Origin: G963668605 sp963793625
Lineage (GTDB): Bacteria; Acidobacteriota; Terriglobia; Bryobacterales; Bryobacteraceae
Length of the DNA stretch: 64,000 nucleotides
Direction: 5' to 3'
Assembly: GCA_963793625.1 (NCBI GenBank)
Contig: CAWCAT010000004.1
Span: forward strand, 310,001-374,000
This document shows positions 38,028 through 45,722 of the stretch, one piece after another (position 1 is the first letter of the stretch; every line of letters starts with the position of its first letter). Below the pieces are notes generated by a model. The model saw only the letters and a list, made by a program, of their open reading frames with translations. It was not told where the DNA came from and ran no database searches. The position numbers and the translations under genes were made by a program.

Positions 38028-38202
38028 GGCGGACACCATTGTATGTGGCCCGCCCATAAAGATTCAATCGGGCCTCAGACTTTCCACCCTTTGCGCCACG
38101 TCTGCCCGCCCCTCCACCGGCATCAACTCACTCAATTGCTTGGCAGTATCGGGGTTAGCTATCACGGCTTTTCTCCGGGGCACTCACGCCCTTGCACCGA
38201 GA

Positions 38203-38973
38203 CTAACGCCCCATCCAGCCGCCATCGACAACCACAATGGTCCCAGTCACATAATCCGACGCCCGCGAAGCTAGATATACGACTGTGCCTTTGAAGTCGG
38301 CGGGCTTCCCCCAGCGGCCCGCGGGAATGCGCGAAAGGATCGCCGAATTACGCGCGGGGTCGGCGCGCAAAGCCTCGGTGTTATCGGTGCAGATGTAGCC
38401 CGGTGCGATCGAATTCACCTGCACGCCTTTCGGCGCCCACTCATTCGCCAGTGCCTTTGTGAGCTGCCCTATGGCGCCCTTACTGGCTGCGTAGCCGGGC
38501 ACATTGATGCCGCCCTGGAACGTCAACAGCGACGCCGTGAATATGATTTTGCCCGAACCGCGCTCCACCATCTGCTTGCCGATCTCGCGACTCAGAATGA
38601 ACTGCGTATTCAGATTGGTCTCTATGATCTCGTCCCAATAGTCATCGGGATGCTCCGCTGCGGGAGCGCGCATGATGGAACCAGCATTATTTACCAGAAT
38701 GTCTATTGGCGGGCATTCAGTATGCGCTTTCCTGAGAAACTCATAGACAGCCATACGATCAGAGAAGTCACAGGAATAGCCCCGGAACTTGCGGCCAAGC
38801 GCCTGCACTTCGTGCTCAATCGCACTGCCCTTCTCTTCCAACGTCTTACTCACACCAACGATATCGGCACCCGCCTCCGCCAGCGCCAGAGCCATGGCCT
38901 TTCCGATACCACGCTTGCAGCCCGTCACCAGAGCCGTCTTGCCATTCAACTTAAACAAGTCCAAAACGCTCAC
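38203..38973 (-). CDS. kduD: 2-deoxy-D-gluconate 3-dehydrogenase (KduD), SDR family
   Basis: This 256-residue classical SDR has the cofactor motif TALVTGCKRGIGKAMALALA, NNAGSI and the catalytic YAASK. The substrate-region motifs are KALANEWAPKGVQVNSIAPG, YICTDNTEALRADPARNSAI and ILSRIPAGRWGKPADFKGTV, which are specific to KduD. It interconverts 5-keto-4-deoxyuronate products and 2-keto-3-deoxygluconate in pectin and uronate breakdown. It is 13 bases from the MDR gene start region and in the same direction. Confidence 0.88.
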   Translation of the reverse strand: MSVLDLFKLNGKTALVTGCKRGIGKAMALALAEAGADIVGVSKTLEEKGSAIEHEVQALGRKFRGYSCDFSDRMAVYEFLRKAHTECPPIDILVNNAGSIMRAPAAEHPDDYWDEIIETNLNTQFILSREIGKQMVERGSGKIIFTASLLTFQGGINVPGYAASKGAIGQLTKALANEWAPKGVQVNSIAPGYICTDNTEALRADPARNSAILSRIPAGRWGKPADFKGTVVYLASRASDYVTGTIVVVDGGWMGR

Positions 38974-38986
38974 TGAAATAATCTCC

Positions 38987-40009
38987 TCAATCGTCCGAGC
39001 ACTTTATCAGAATTTTCATAACGCTGCCGCCACTCTCCATCTGACGAAATCCGGATTCGAGGTCTTCTAGCGGTACTGTGTTCGTTATCAGACGTTCCAA
39101 GGGCAGTGTGCCGGAGGCTGCGAGCGCGATCGCCTTGTCGAAATCCTGCGCCTCATAGACGCGCGCGCCGATCATTTTTAATTCACGCCAGAAGAATTTA
39201 AACAAATCGATCTTCTGCGGTTCCGAATAGATCGCGACTACGACGATGCGCCCGCGAGTACGCGGCAACTTCGTCATCATCTCGGCCCCAATTGCGGTCC
39301 CGGACACTTCGAAGACAACGTCGGCACCAGCGCCACCGGTCTGAGCGTTCACGAATTCCACCAGGTCTTTCTCGCGCGGATTGACCACCTCAAGCCCGAG
39401 TTCCTGCGCAAGTTGCAGCCGAAATTCATTGACTTCGGAAACCACAACGCGCGCGCCGGTGCTTTTCGCCACGATCGCGACCAGCGCCCCGATGGGGCCA
39501 CCGCCCTGCACGACAACGAATTCGCCGGCCTTCACATCTCCGAGGCGCACATCATGACAAGCCACTGCGAGCGGTTCAATGAGCGCACCTTGCGCGAACG
39601 ACAGATTCTCAGGCAAGCGGTGCAGCGTGTGCGCCGGCACCGTCCACATACCCTGCATCGCGCCCGGTGAATCGATGCCGATAAACTTAAGCTTCTGGCA
39701 GATGTGACTGTGCCCAGCTTTGCACGCAGGACATTCGCCGCAATAATCGAGCGGCCGCACGGTCACGCGATCCCCGACAGCCCAACCCGAGACACCTTCA
39801 CCGAGCGCCGTGATCGTACCCGACATCTCATGTCCGATGATCTGCGGAAAAGTCACGCGGTGGTCCATCTTGCCGTGAAAAATGTGCAGGTCTGTCCCGC
39901 AGATTCCACAATGCGAAACCTTGATTTGCACTTGCCCGGCTGCGGGCGCTGCCGGCACGCAATCGCCTATACGAATCTGCTCGTGACCTTCGTAAAATGC
40001 CGCTCTCAT
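38987..40009 (-). CDS. Zinc-dependent alcohol/polyol dehydrogenase (MDR family)
   Basis: This 340-residue MDR protein has the catalytic zinc ligands in CGICGTDLHIFHG and IIGHEMSG. The structural zinc cysteines lie in DYCGECPACKAGHSHICQ, and a Rossmann loop reads VVVQGGGPIGALVAIVAKST. Its profile resembles sorbitol or L-iditol type dehydrogenases. The pairing with KduD suggests a polyol or uronate step. It is divergent from the 590-residue protein with only 31 bases between the start codons. Confidence 0.85.
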   Translation of the reverse strand: MRAAFYEGHEQIRIGDCVPAAPAAGQVQIKVSHCGICGTDLHIFHGKMDHRVTFPQIIGHEMSGTITALGEGVSGWAVGDRVTVRPLDYCGECPACKAGHSHICQKLKFIGIDSPGAMQGMWTVPAHTLHRLPENLSFAQGALIEPLAVACHDVRLGDVKAGEFVVVQGGGPIGALVAIVAKSTGARVVVSEVNEFRLQLAQELGLEVVNPREKDLVEFVNAQTGGAGADVVFEVSGTAIGAEMMTKLPRTRGRIVVVAIYSEPQKIDLFKFFWRELKMIGARVYEAQDFDKAIALAASGTLPLERLITNTVPLEDLESGFRQMESGGSVMKILIKCSDD

Positions 40010-40040
40010 GTATTTCTCCTAACGACTATACTAATCAACT

Positions 40041-41813
40041 GTGCAGACCAAACCACTCCCGACGCGGCGCGACGCGCTTCTCGCAGTTGCCGCCGCTGCC
40101 ACCAGCATCGATGCCGCCGAGCGCGTAGAGGTTCGTACTTCGCGTTTCTTGATGAAGGGAGATTTCCCGCGCGTCGAAGTACAAACGCCCGATTATCGCT
40201 TTTTCTGGCATGGGCGATTCTTTGGATTCAGGCTCGTCAGCACCAGCGGCCTGCCTTATGACGATCGCATCACGTACTCGAACTTCGGTCCGTTTGAAGT
40301 CGGCGGAGTGGACTTGGTCTGTAACCACTATCAACCGGTCACGTTGGCATGGCCCGGCGGCGAAGAAATCAAGCTTTTCGGTGCTCGGCTGAACCTCGCC
40401 GAGCCACAGGAACAAGTTGTGCGCGTCGATCATTTTGACGACAAGAAACGCCTGCTGCGCGTCGAGTTTCACTTCTCAGCAACCGCGCCACACATACGCG
40501 TGCGCATCGATCCGGCGGGTTTTGACACGGACAAGCCGATGCTGCTTTCGTTGCCGGGGAACCTGATCTACGATCGCAAATGGCAGGGCACGCGCTCAGC
40601 CGCATTCTATTCCAGCGGCGTAAAAACTGGGCTGCAGATTTCTGGCGCGGAAGAGGGTTCTGTTAAGGTCGCTGACTCGCAAATAGGAAAGACACTGATT
40701 TGCCGCGTACCTGCCAATCAGCCATCCGACTGGGCTTTCACTGTGCTCGGCGCGAACGCTGAGGTCGATAAACTGCCGGACCACGCAGCGGCCAAAGCCA
40801 GCGCGCGAACGTTTCATCCGGTCAGGATCAACGAGCTCAAGAGTTGGGAGTCTGAGGTGCTGCGGCAGCGTGGCTGGAAACCCGAACGCACAGGAGTGAA
40901 GGAACGTGTCGCGGGTGTGTACGTCTCGGCGGAGGGCTGGCACAATCCCGTTTCATGGCTACCTGAATCGCGCATCGACTACATCGACAAGACGTTTCTC
41001 CGCAAGCTGATCGAAGCACGCTGTTTCGAGGCGGTCGGTTTCAGTCGCGACGGAGTGACAGAAAAAGGCGAGAATGCGGCATGGCTGAAACTCGTTGAGA
41101 AAACACACCGCGCGGGATTGCGTGTCTATCTCAAGCCCGGCGATTCAGAAATCACGGCAATGACAAACCGGGAACAGATTGCCGCCTGGGCCAAGCTGGT
41201 CTTCGATGTTCCGGTCATCCAGCGCTGCGATGTGATTCGCATGCCCTGGGAAGCAGTGCTCGTGCCATGGACGAACGCGAACCTGTGCCTGCCGGCTCGT
41301 TTTCATACGCCGGAGCTGGCGCGATTACAGGGCCTGCCATGGCGGGAAGTTAGCGAAAGCATTGTGGCCTCGGTAGCCGATCGCTTTTCGTTTGTAATCG
41401 AAGCGATCAGGCGCTATGCGCCGCAGGTGACCATCGACCTCGAATCGACCGACAGCCCCGTGCTTGAACGACTGATGAAGCGGCATGAGAATCTGGGCGT
41501 GATGTACATGGCCTATGGCCAGTACCCGCGCGCGGCAGAGTACCTGGACGTGTACCAGTGCGTCGCACGCAATCAAGCGAAGGCTGCCCGCCTGGTGCTC
41601 GAGACCGATTGCTATTACACCGCTAGCATTACGGGGCTCGGCCAACTCAAGGGCCGTCCTTACACGGAAATGTACTCAGAGCGAGATATCGCTTTGATGG
41701 CGCAGAAGCACCATCACATGAACGGGTTGAGCGCAGCTGCCGCGTGGGCCTGGGGCACCAACATCACATTTACAGAAGCGAAGTTTCGAGCGGTGTGCGC
41801 AGCCGGTCGTTAG
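40041..41813 (+). CDS. Large exported protein of unknown family, Tat-like signal
   Basis: A GTG start at 40041 gives 590 residues. The N-terminus has a twin-arginine-like stretch (TRRDALLAVAAAATSIDAAE). The first half is beta-rich with aromatic-rich strands (YRFFWHGRFFGFRLVSTSGL, NFGPFEVGGVDLVCNHYQPV). It resembles a sugar-binding or galactose-mutarotase-like beta-sandwich. The second half looks like a TIM-barrel (WHNPVSWLPESRIDYIDKTF, GLRVYLKPGDSEITAMTNRE, VTIDLESTDSPVLERLM, VLETDCYYTASI). This two-domain plan resembles some glycoside hydrolases, but I see no recognisable catalytic pair. It is likely an uncharacterised polysaccharide-acting protein. Confidence 0.7.
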   Translation: MQTKPLPTRRDALLAVAAAATSIDAAERVEVRTSRFLMKGDFPRVEVQTPDYRFFWHGRFFGFRLVSTSGLPYDDRITYSNFGPFEVGGVDLVCNHYQPVTLAWPGGEEIKLFGARLNLAEPQEQVVRVDHFDDKKRLLRVEFHFSATAPHIRVRIDPAGFDTDKPMLLSLPGNLIYDRKWQGTRSAAFYSSGVKTGLQISGAEEGSVKVADSQIGKTLICRVPANQPSDWAFTVLGANAEVDKLPDHAAAKASARTFHPVRINELKSWESEVLRQRGWKPERTGVKERVAGVYVSAEGWHNPVSWLPESRIDYIDKTFLRKLIEARCFEAVGFSRDGVTEKGENAAWLKLVEKTHRAGLRVYLKPGDSEITAMTNREQIAAWAKLVFDVPVIQRCDVIRMPWEAVLVPWTNANLCLPARFHTPELARLQGLPWREVSESIVASVADRFSFVIEAIRRYAPQVTIDLESTDSPVLERLMKRHENLGVMYMAYGQYPRAAEYLDVYQCVARNQAKAARLVLETDCYYTASITGLGQLKGRPYTEMYSERDIALMAQKHHHMNGLSAAAAWAWGTNITFTEAKFRAVCAAGR

Positions 41814-42292
41814 TTCGCAGAAACCTGAACGGCACGTTCCAACTTCACTGTCCGCGGTGGCAGGCAGAGTCGATCACTGCAGGATTGAAAACGCACTGTC
41901 ACCTGTAGCTTCGCGCTTCCCGCCGCGGCATTCGCGGCCACTTTGACGGGCAACACGAACTCCGCCGATTCGCTGTAGTATTCTACGTCCATGTCGAAGT
42001 TTGGATCATGCGACTTGATCGGATCAGGCTGCTGAATCGAACCTGCAAGCGTGAAGGGCTGGCCCTCAGGCATTGCAATGCGCGTAGGTTTCGGGCCGCC
42101 CTCGAGTTCCTTCATCGAATACAGGTGCCAGCCGTTTTCGATGCGCGCAGCCAAGCGGATCCGAATCGTTTCCCCGGGCTTGACGGTTGTGGTTCGCGCA
42201 CCGTCAGGAAAGGTCCAGCGAATCGGCGTAGCCTCCTGTGCCCCGACAGAAGTTGACAGCAACAGCGCAAACCCGAGCACCTTGCGGATCAT
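41810..42292 (-). CDS. Stand-alone DsbD alpha (N-terminal) domain protein, exported
   Basis: This 160-residue protein has a signal peptide (VLGFALLLSTSVGAQ) and one Ig-like domain. It includes IRIRLAARIENGWHLYSMKE, EYYSESAEFVLPVKV and the redox pair CSDRLC at residues 138 and 143, followed by LPPRTVKLERAV. In DsbD the alpha domain takes electrons from the membrane domain and reduces DsbC or DsbG. Here it is a separate protein with no membrane or C-terminal domain. The gene overlaps the stop of the TPR-thioredoxin gene by 4 bases (ATGA), so the two are one transcript. Confidence 0.78.
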   Translation of the reverse strand: MIRKVLGFALLLSTSVGAQEATPIRWTFPDGARTTTVKPGETIRIRLAARIENGWHLYSMKELEGGPKPTRIAMPEGQPFTLAGSIQQPDPIKSHDPNFDMDVEYYSESAEFVLPVKVAANAAAGSAKLQVTVRFQSCSDRLCLPPRTVKLERAVQVSAN

Positions 42293-43860
42293 CGGCGCAC
42301 GTCCCGGTAAACAGATTGCAGAATTTCTTTCGATTTTTCGTCCTGGACGAAAACCACTACAGCAAGTTGATTGGCGTTCACATCCAATCTTTTTTCAGCA
42401 AAGCGGAACTTCCCATCGGTATTGTGACGCGCGTCCTTCACTTCAAAGGCGTCAATATGAGCTTTCAACTCAGCCGCCACTTTCGCCAGATCAAAGGAGT
42501 GATCCACCTTCCTCGAACCATTGACTGGAAAACTTGCCATGCTGCGAACCACCATTGGATGAAAGCGAATCCCGTTCTCACCCGAATATCGAATTACCTT
42601 TTCGACGAGCAGCACCTGCAGTTTCAAATCCGCAGAAGCATTCTGCAGTCCATCAACGGCACTCTTGACATGCACGTTACCGCCATTCGAGGTTACGTCC
42701 ACGATGAGTTTTGCGGCAGCGGGAACGATGAGGCTCTGTTCGATTGCTGCTCGAATCTTGCCCTCGTATTCAGGGGTATTGTCGCGGGGACCACCGCCCG
42801 TCGTCATCGCTCCATCAATCACATACGTAGGAACGCCACGGCCCTTCTGAAACTTCCAGCGATCGACTGTATAGTTGTTACTCAAAGGATCTGGACGCGG
42901 AATATGCTGGTGGTACATTACGACCGCAAGGTCGTCGCGCGAGTAGCGTTCCAGTGCCACATCGAAAGCGAGATCGACCGCGACGCACGGCGGACAACCC
43001 GCGCCGGTGTGTATCTCAGCAAGCACCACACGATTGGAACGCTGCGGTGATTTCTGGTAATGTTTCGCGTGCATCGGTGCCGGAAAGTTCTTCTTATACA
43101 CGCTGTCCAGATAATCTTCGGAGCCGGTCATCGCTGCGTTTTTCTTGCGATAAAGTTCCTCGAAGCGCGCCTTGGTTTTCAGCGACGGACGAGCCAGACG
43201 TGCCTGCGCCGCCTGCTGCAGTGCAAGCTGATGTTTTCCGGCTTTCTCGGAAGCTTCCGAAAGCGTCAGTGCTGCTTCCCACAACATCGGATTGTCCTTC
43301 AAGGCCCGCGCGTAGTACCTTGCCGCACGCACCGAATCCGATTTCTTCGTGTAGATTTTAGCGAGACCGTCTTCCACCGAGGCGCGCCGCGCTTTGAAAC
43401 TGAGCTTCATGGCCTCTACGGTTGGCGTTGGCTTCTTTACACGCTCTTCGGCCTGGAAGGTCTTCCACTTCATCAACGAGAGCGACTTACGTGCATAGCG
43501 TTCCGCCTCATCGGGAAGTATGTTCGCATCCGAGAGTTTCTGCCCAAGCGCGGAACAGAACAGAGCGCGCTGTGTGCCTTTTAGCAAGGAAGCGGACCGC
43601 TCCGCCTGTGCGGAAAATTTGGCCTTGTCTTCGGAAGAAGTCTTAACGATCGAGTCGGCAAGCGTGGGCAATGAGTATCGAACAGCAACACTTAGCGGGT
43701 AGTCAGCAATGAATTTTTCAATCGCTTCAGTCCGCTTTTGGGGATCTTTCACAGCAACAGCCGCCGAATAGGCCTTCATATCAGAAGGAGTAACAGCGAG
43801 ATCTTGTGCGATCAGAACGGCGCACAGCAGGGGCAGCGCACACATCAGCGAATTTCGCAT
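42289..43860 (-). CDS. Exported TPR / thioredoxin-like protein with CPPC site
   Basis: This 523-residue protein starts with a signal peptide (SLMCALPLLCAVLIAQ). An N-terminal helical repeat part follows (YYARALKDNPMLWEAALTLS, EASEKAGKHQLALQQAAQAR). The thioredoxin-fold domain contains LAEIHTGAGCPPCVAVDLAF, with the redox pair at residues 289 and 292. GRGVPTYVIDGA holds the cis-proline. The C-terminal part is beta-rich. Membrane-anchored or periplasmic thiol oxidoreductases of this sort handle oxidised cysteines. The promoter shares the PerR-type palindrome with the divergent perR gene, which suggests induction by peroxide. Confidence 0.78.
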   Translation of the reverse strand: MRNSLMCALPLLCAVLIAQDLAVTPSDMKAYSAAVAVKDPQKRTEAIEKFIADYPLSVAVRYSLPTLADSIVKTSSEDKAKFSAQAERSASLLKGTQRALFCSALGQKLSDANILPDEAERYARKSLSLMKWKTFQAEERVKKPTPTVEAMKLSFKARRASVEDGLAKIYTKKSDSVRAARYYARALKDNPMLWEAALTLSEASEKAGKHQLALQQAAQARLARPSLKTKARFEELYRKKNAAMTGSEDYLDSVYKKNFPAPMHAKHYQKSPQRSNRVVLAEIHTGAGCPPCVAVDLAFDVALERYSRDDLAVVMYHQHIPRPDPLSNNYTVDRWKFQKGRGVPTYVIDGAMTTGGGPRDNTPEYEGKIRAAIEQSLIVPAAAKLIVDVTSNGGNVHVKSAVDGLQNASADLKLQVLLVEKVIRYSGENGIRFHPMVVRSMASFPVNGSRKVDHSFDLAKVAAELKAHIDAFEVKDARHNTDGKFRFAEKRLDVNANQLAVVVFVQDEKSKEILQSVYRDVRR

Positions 43861-43874
43861 GGTCGGCTAAGAAA

Positions 43875-43904
43875 ATTATAGCCCTCTCTTGCCAAACGAT
43901 AATA
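43875..43904 (-). promoter_or_regulatory. Minus-strand promoter of the thioredoxin-like operon overlapping the PerR box
   Basis: On the complement of 43880-43875 the sequence TATAAT forms a perfect -10 box. Counting 17-18 bases upstream brings the -35 position onto the palindrome at 43898-43910. Binding there would block RNA polymerase from the thioredoxin-like operon. The ATG of that gene lies 14 bases beyond the -10 box. Confidence 0.55.
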
Positions 43905-43917
43905 ATTATCCTACAAT
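43889..43917 (+). promoter_or_regulatory. Plus-strand promoter of perR-ahpC-ahpD
   Basis: TTGCCA at 43889-43894 and TACAAT at 43912-43917 are spaced exactly 17 bases apart, near sigma-70 consensus. The PerR palindrome fills the spacer. The predicted transcript would start around 43924, only a few bases before ATG 43931, so the mRNA would have a very short leader. Confidence 0.6.
43898..43910. promoter_or_regulatory. PerR/Fur-type operator palindrome in the divergent promoter region
   Basis: GATAATAATTATC is a perfect inverted repeat around the A at 43904. It matches the 7-1-7 PerR box TTATAATnATTATAA at most core positions. A second arm pair, AACGATAA at 43895-43902 and TTATCGTT at 43923-43930, flanks it. 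Its position covers both divergent promoters. Confidence 0.65.
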
Positions 43918-43930
43918 AAGAGTTATCGTT

Positions 43931-44377
43931 ATGCTAAGGAGTAAAGAAGACATCACGTTGAGGCTTTCTGCTTTCCGCCGGTCCTGTATTGAAAAGGGTC
44001 TAGCGGTCACGCACCAGCGTCAGGTGATTTACGCGGCGCTCCTCGAATCCAGCGAACATCCGAATCCGGAAACAGTCTACGAGAAAGTGCGGGAACAGAT
44101 CCCCAGCATCTCTCTCGGTACGGTTTACAAAAACCTGAAGACGTTTATTGATTCCGGGTTGATTCGCGAAGTCAGTCTTCATCATGAAGCGATGCGCGTA
44201 AACGCCAATGTCATGCCGCATCATCATCTGGTTTGCGTGAAATGCAAGTCAATCTCAGACCTCGACGAGCAGGACCTCGATCCAGTGAAATTGAAGAGTA
44301 AACTGCCGCGGGGCTTCCGGCTCCAGCGGATCAGCGTAGAAATTCATGGTTTATGCGCGGCTTGCGCTGCGCGTTAA
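43931..44377 (+). CDS. perR: Fur-family peroxide sensor regulator (PerR-like)
   Basis: The protein from ATG 43931 has 148 residues. An N-terminal winged helix (KGLAVTHQRQVIYAALLESS, SISLGTVYKNLKTFIDSGLI) is followed by a metal-binding domain. HHEAMRVNANVMPHHHLVC holds the regulatory ligands, and CVKC and CAAC form the structural zinc site. It sits upstream of ahpC and ahpD in one direction, which is the classical peroxide regulon. The Asp normally present in the R-x-D ligand position is Asn here (RVNAN), so the iron site may differ from that of Bacillus PerR. It probably binds the palindrome in its own promoter region. Confidence 0.82.
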   Translation: MLRSKEDITLRLSAFRRSCIEKGLAVTHQRQVIYAALLESSEHPNPETVYEKVREQIPSISLGTVYKNLKTFIDSGLIREVSLHHEAMRVNANVMPHHHLVCVKCKSISDLDEQDLDPVKLKSKLPRGFRLQRISVEIHGLCAACAAR

Positions 44378-44412
44378 TCTCAGGTACAAGCTCAATTAAG
44401 GAGAATAGGACT

Positions 44413-44949
44413 ATGTTAGGTGTTGGAGAGAAGTTCCCGGAATTTGAATTGACGGCCGTTGTCGATACCGACAAGAACAAGGCCTTCAAAAAGTTGACCC
44501 AGGACGATTATCCCGGCAAGTGGAAGGTTGTTTTCTTCTGGCCGAAGGATTTCACATTTGTCTGCCCGACCGAGATCGCCGCTTTTGGCCGTCTCAACAG
44601 AGAATTCACCGATCGTGACACCCAGCTTCTGGGCGGCAGCACCGATTCTGAATTCGTTCATTTGGCTTGGCGCAATAATCACCCCGATCTGAAGGATCTG
44701 CCCTTCCCGATGCTTGCCGACATCAAGCGCGAACTCTGCGAAGAGCTCGGCGTTCTGGACCCGAAGGAAGGCGTTGCGCAGCGCGCCACCTTCATCGTCG
44801 ACCCGGAGAACATCATCCGTTTCGTCTCGGTTAACGATCTTTCTGTTGGCCGTAATCCGCAGGAAGTACTGCGCGTGCTCGATGCCCTGCAGACCGACGA
44901 GCTTTGCCCCTGCAACTGGCAGAAGGGCGAAGAGGTTTTGAAGCCGTAA
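44413..44949 (+). CDS. ahpC: Alkyl hydroperoxide reductase subunit C-like peroxiredoxin
   Basis: From ATG 44413 the protein has 178 residues. The peroxidatic cysteine C51 lies in PKDFTFVCPTEIAAFG. GGSTDSEFVHLAWRNNH and FPMLADIKRELCEELGV follow, and cysteines C165 and C167 lie in ELCPCNWQ at the C-terminal end. This is the AhpC type that is reduced by AhpD. It removes hydrogen peroxide and organic peroxides in the cytoplasm. It is 35 bases after perR and 65 before ahpD, in the same transcription direction. Confidence 0.93.
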   Translation: MLGVGEKFPEFELTAVVDTDKNKAFKKLTQDDYPGKWKVVFFWPKDFTFVCPTEIAAFGRLNREFTDRDTQLLGGSTDSEFVHLAWRNNHPDLKDLPFPMLADIKRELCEELGVLDPKEGVAQRATFIVDPENIIRFVSVNDLSVGRNPQEVLRVLDALQTDELCPCNWQKGEEVLKP

Positions 44950-44964
44950 GCAGCTATTGATAAC

Positions 44965-45002
44965 GCCGGAAATGCGCGTGCCACGGTGCGCGTCTTTCCG
45001 GC
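44965..45002 (+). other. Intercistronic hairpin between ahpC and ahpD
   Basis: GCCGGAAA (44965-44972) pairs with TTTCCGGC (44995-45002), with inner GC-rich pairing. There is no T run after it, so it is more likely an mRNA-stability or processing element than a terminator. It could set unequal levels of ahpC and ahpD. Confidence 0.5.
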
Positions 45003-45014
45003 CCTCTCTACAAC

Positions 45015-45554
45015 ATGACTCTCGAAGAACTTTCCCTACAAATCCCCGATTACGCCAAAGACATGAGAGTGAATCTCTCAAATGTCATGCAGCAGGCTGA
45101 GCTCAATGATCAGCAAAAATGGGGCACTGCGGTGGCTTGCGCGATGGCCTGCCATAACATGGACGTCATCGAGGCGATTCTCACCGAAGCGGCCAAGCAC
45201 CTCACCCCGGTGGCATTGAATGCAGCCAAAACGGCGGCGGCCGTGATGGGGATGAATAACATCTATTACCGCTTCCAGCATCTGGTTGGGCGCGAGAAGT
45301 ACAAGGAAATTCCCGCCAGACTGCGCATGCAGGGTATCCGCACGCACGGCTCAGATCCTGTCGATTTCGAACTGTGGTGCCTCGCGGTATCAGCCATCAC
45401 CGGTTGCGGCACCTGCGTCGCATCGCACGAGGCTGTGGTCGTCGGCAAGGGTCTCACGGAAGACCAAGTCGTCGCGGCAATCCGCATCGCCTCAGTGATT
45501 CACGCAGTCGCATCAGTGATGGATACCGAGTCCGTAGTCCCCGCCAACGCCTAA
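45015..45554 (+). CDS. ahpD: Alkyl hydroperoxidase AhpD
   Basis: This 179-residue protein carries the active-site CGTC motif at residues 131-134 followed by His 138 (CVASHEAV), matching the known AhpD relay. Helices such as AVACAMACHNMDVIEAILTE and LNAAKTAAAVMGMNNIYYRF fit the carboxymuconolactone decarboxylase-like fold. It regenerates AhpC with electrons from lipoamide-type donors. It is downstream of ahpC and ends in tandem hairpins. Confidence 0.93.
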   Translation: MTLEELSLQIPDYAKDMRVNLSNVMQQAELNDQQKWGTAVACAMACHNMDVIEAILTEAAKHLTPVALNAAKTAAAVMGMNNIYYRFQHLVGREKYKEIPARLRMQGIRTHGSDPVDFELWCLAVSAITGCGTCVASHEAVVVGKGLTEDQVVAAIRIASVIHAVASVMDTESVVPANA

Positions 45555-45570
45555 AACCAACACGGGTTAC

Positions 45571-45612
45571 GGGTCCACCAATATGTGGACCCTTGGCCCA
45601 CTTGGGCCATTT
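45571..45612 (+). terminator. Tandem hairpin terminator after ahpD
   Basis: GGGTCCAC (45571-45578) and GTGGACCC (45585-45592) form the first stem. TGGCCCA (45594-45600) and TGGGCCA (45603-45609) form the second, followed by TTTAA. It begins 17 bases after the ahpD stop. It is probably the end of the perR-ahpC-ahpD transcript. Confidence 0.65.
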
Positions 45613-45722
45613 AACCCACTACGTCCAGATTCGTCCGCTCGGAACCTTTCATTTTTTCAACACTTTGGGTGCTTTTGCCCAGAAATCATTTGGCACCCGG
45701 ATTGCACTTTCGTTCCAACTGT

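Noticed and set aside
43889..43930. Upstream TTG start that would lengthen PerR by 14 residues
   Set aside because: It lies inside the predicted promoter and operator, and the family N-terminus fits ATG 43931.
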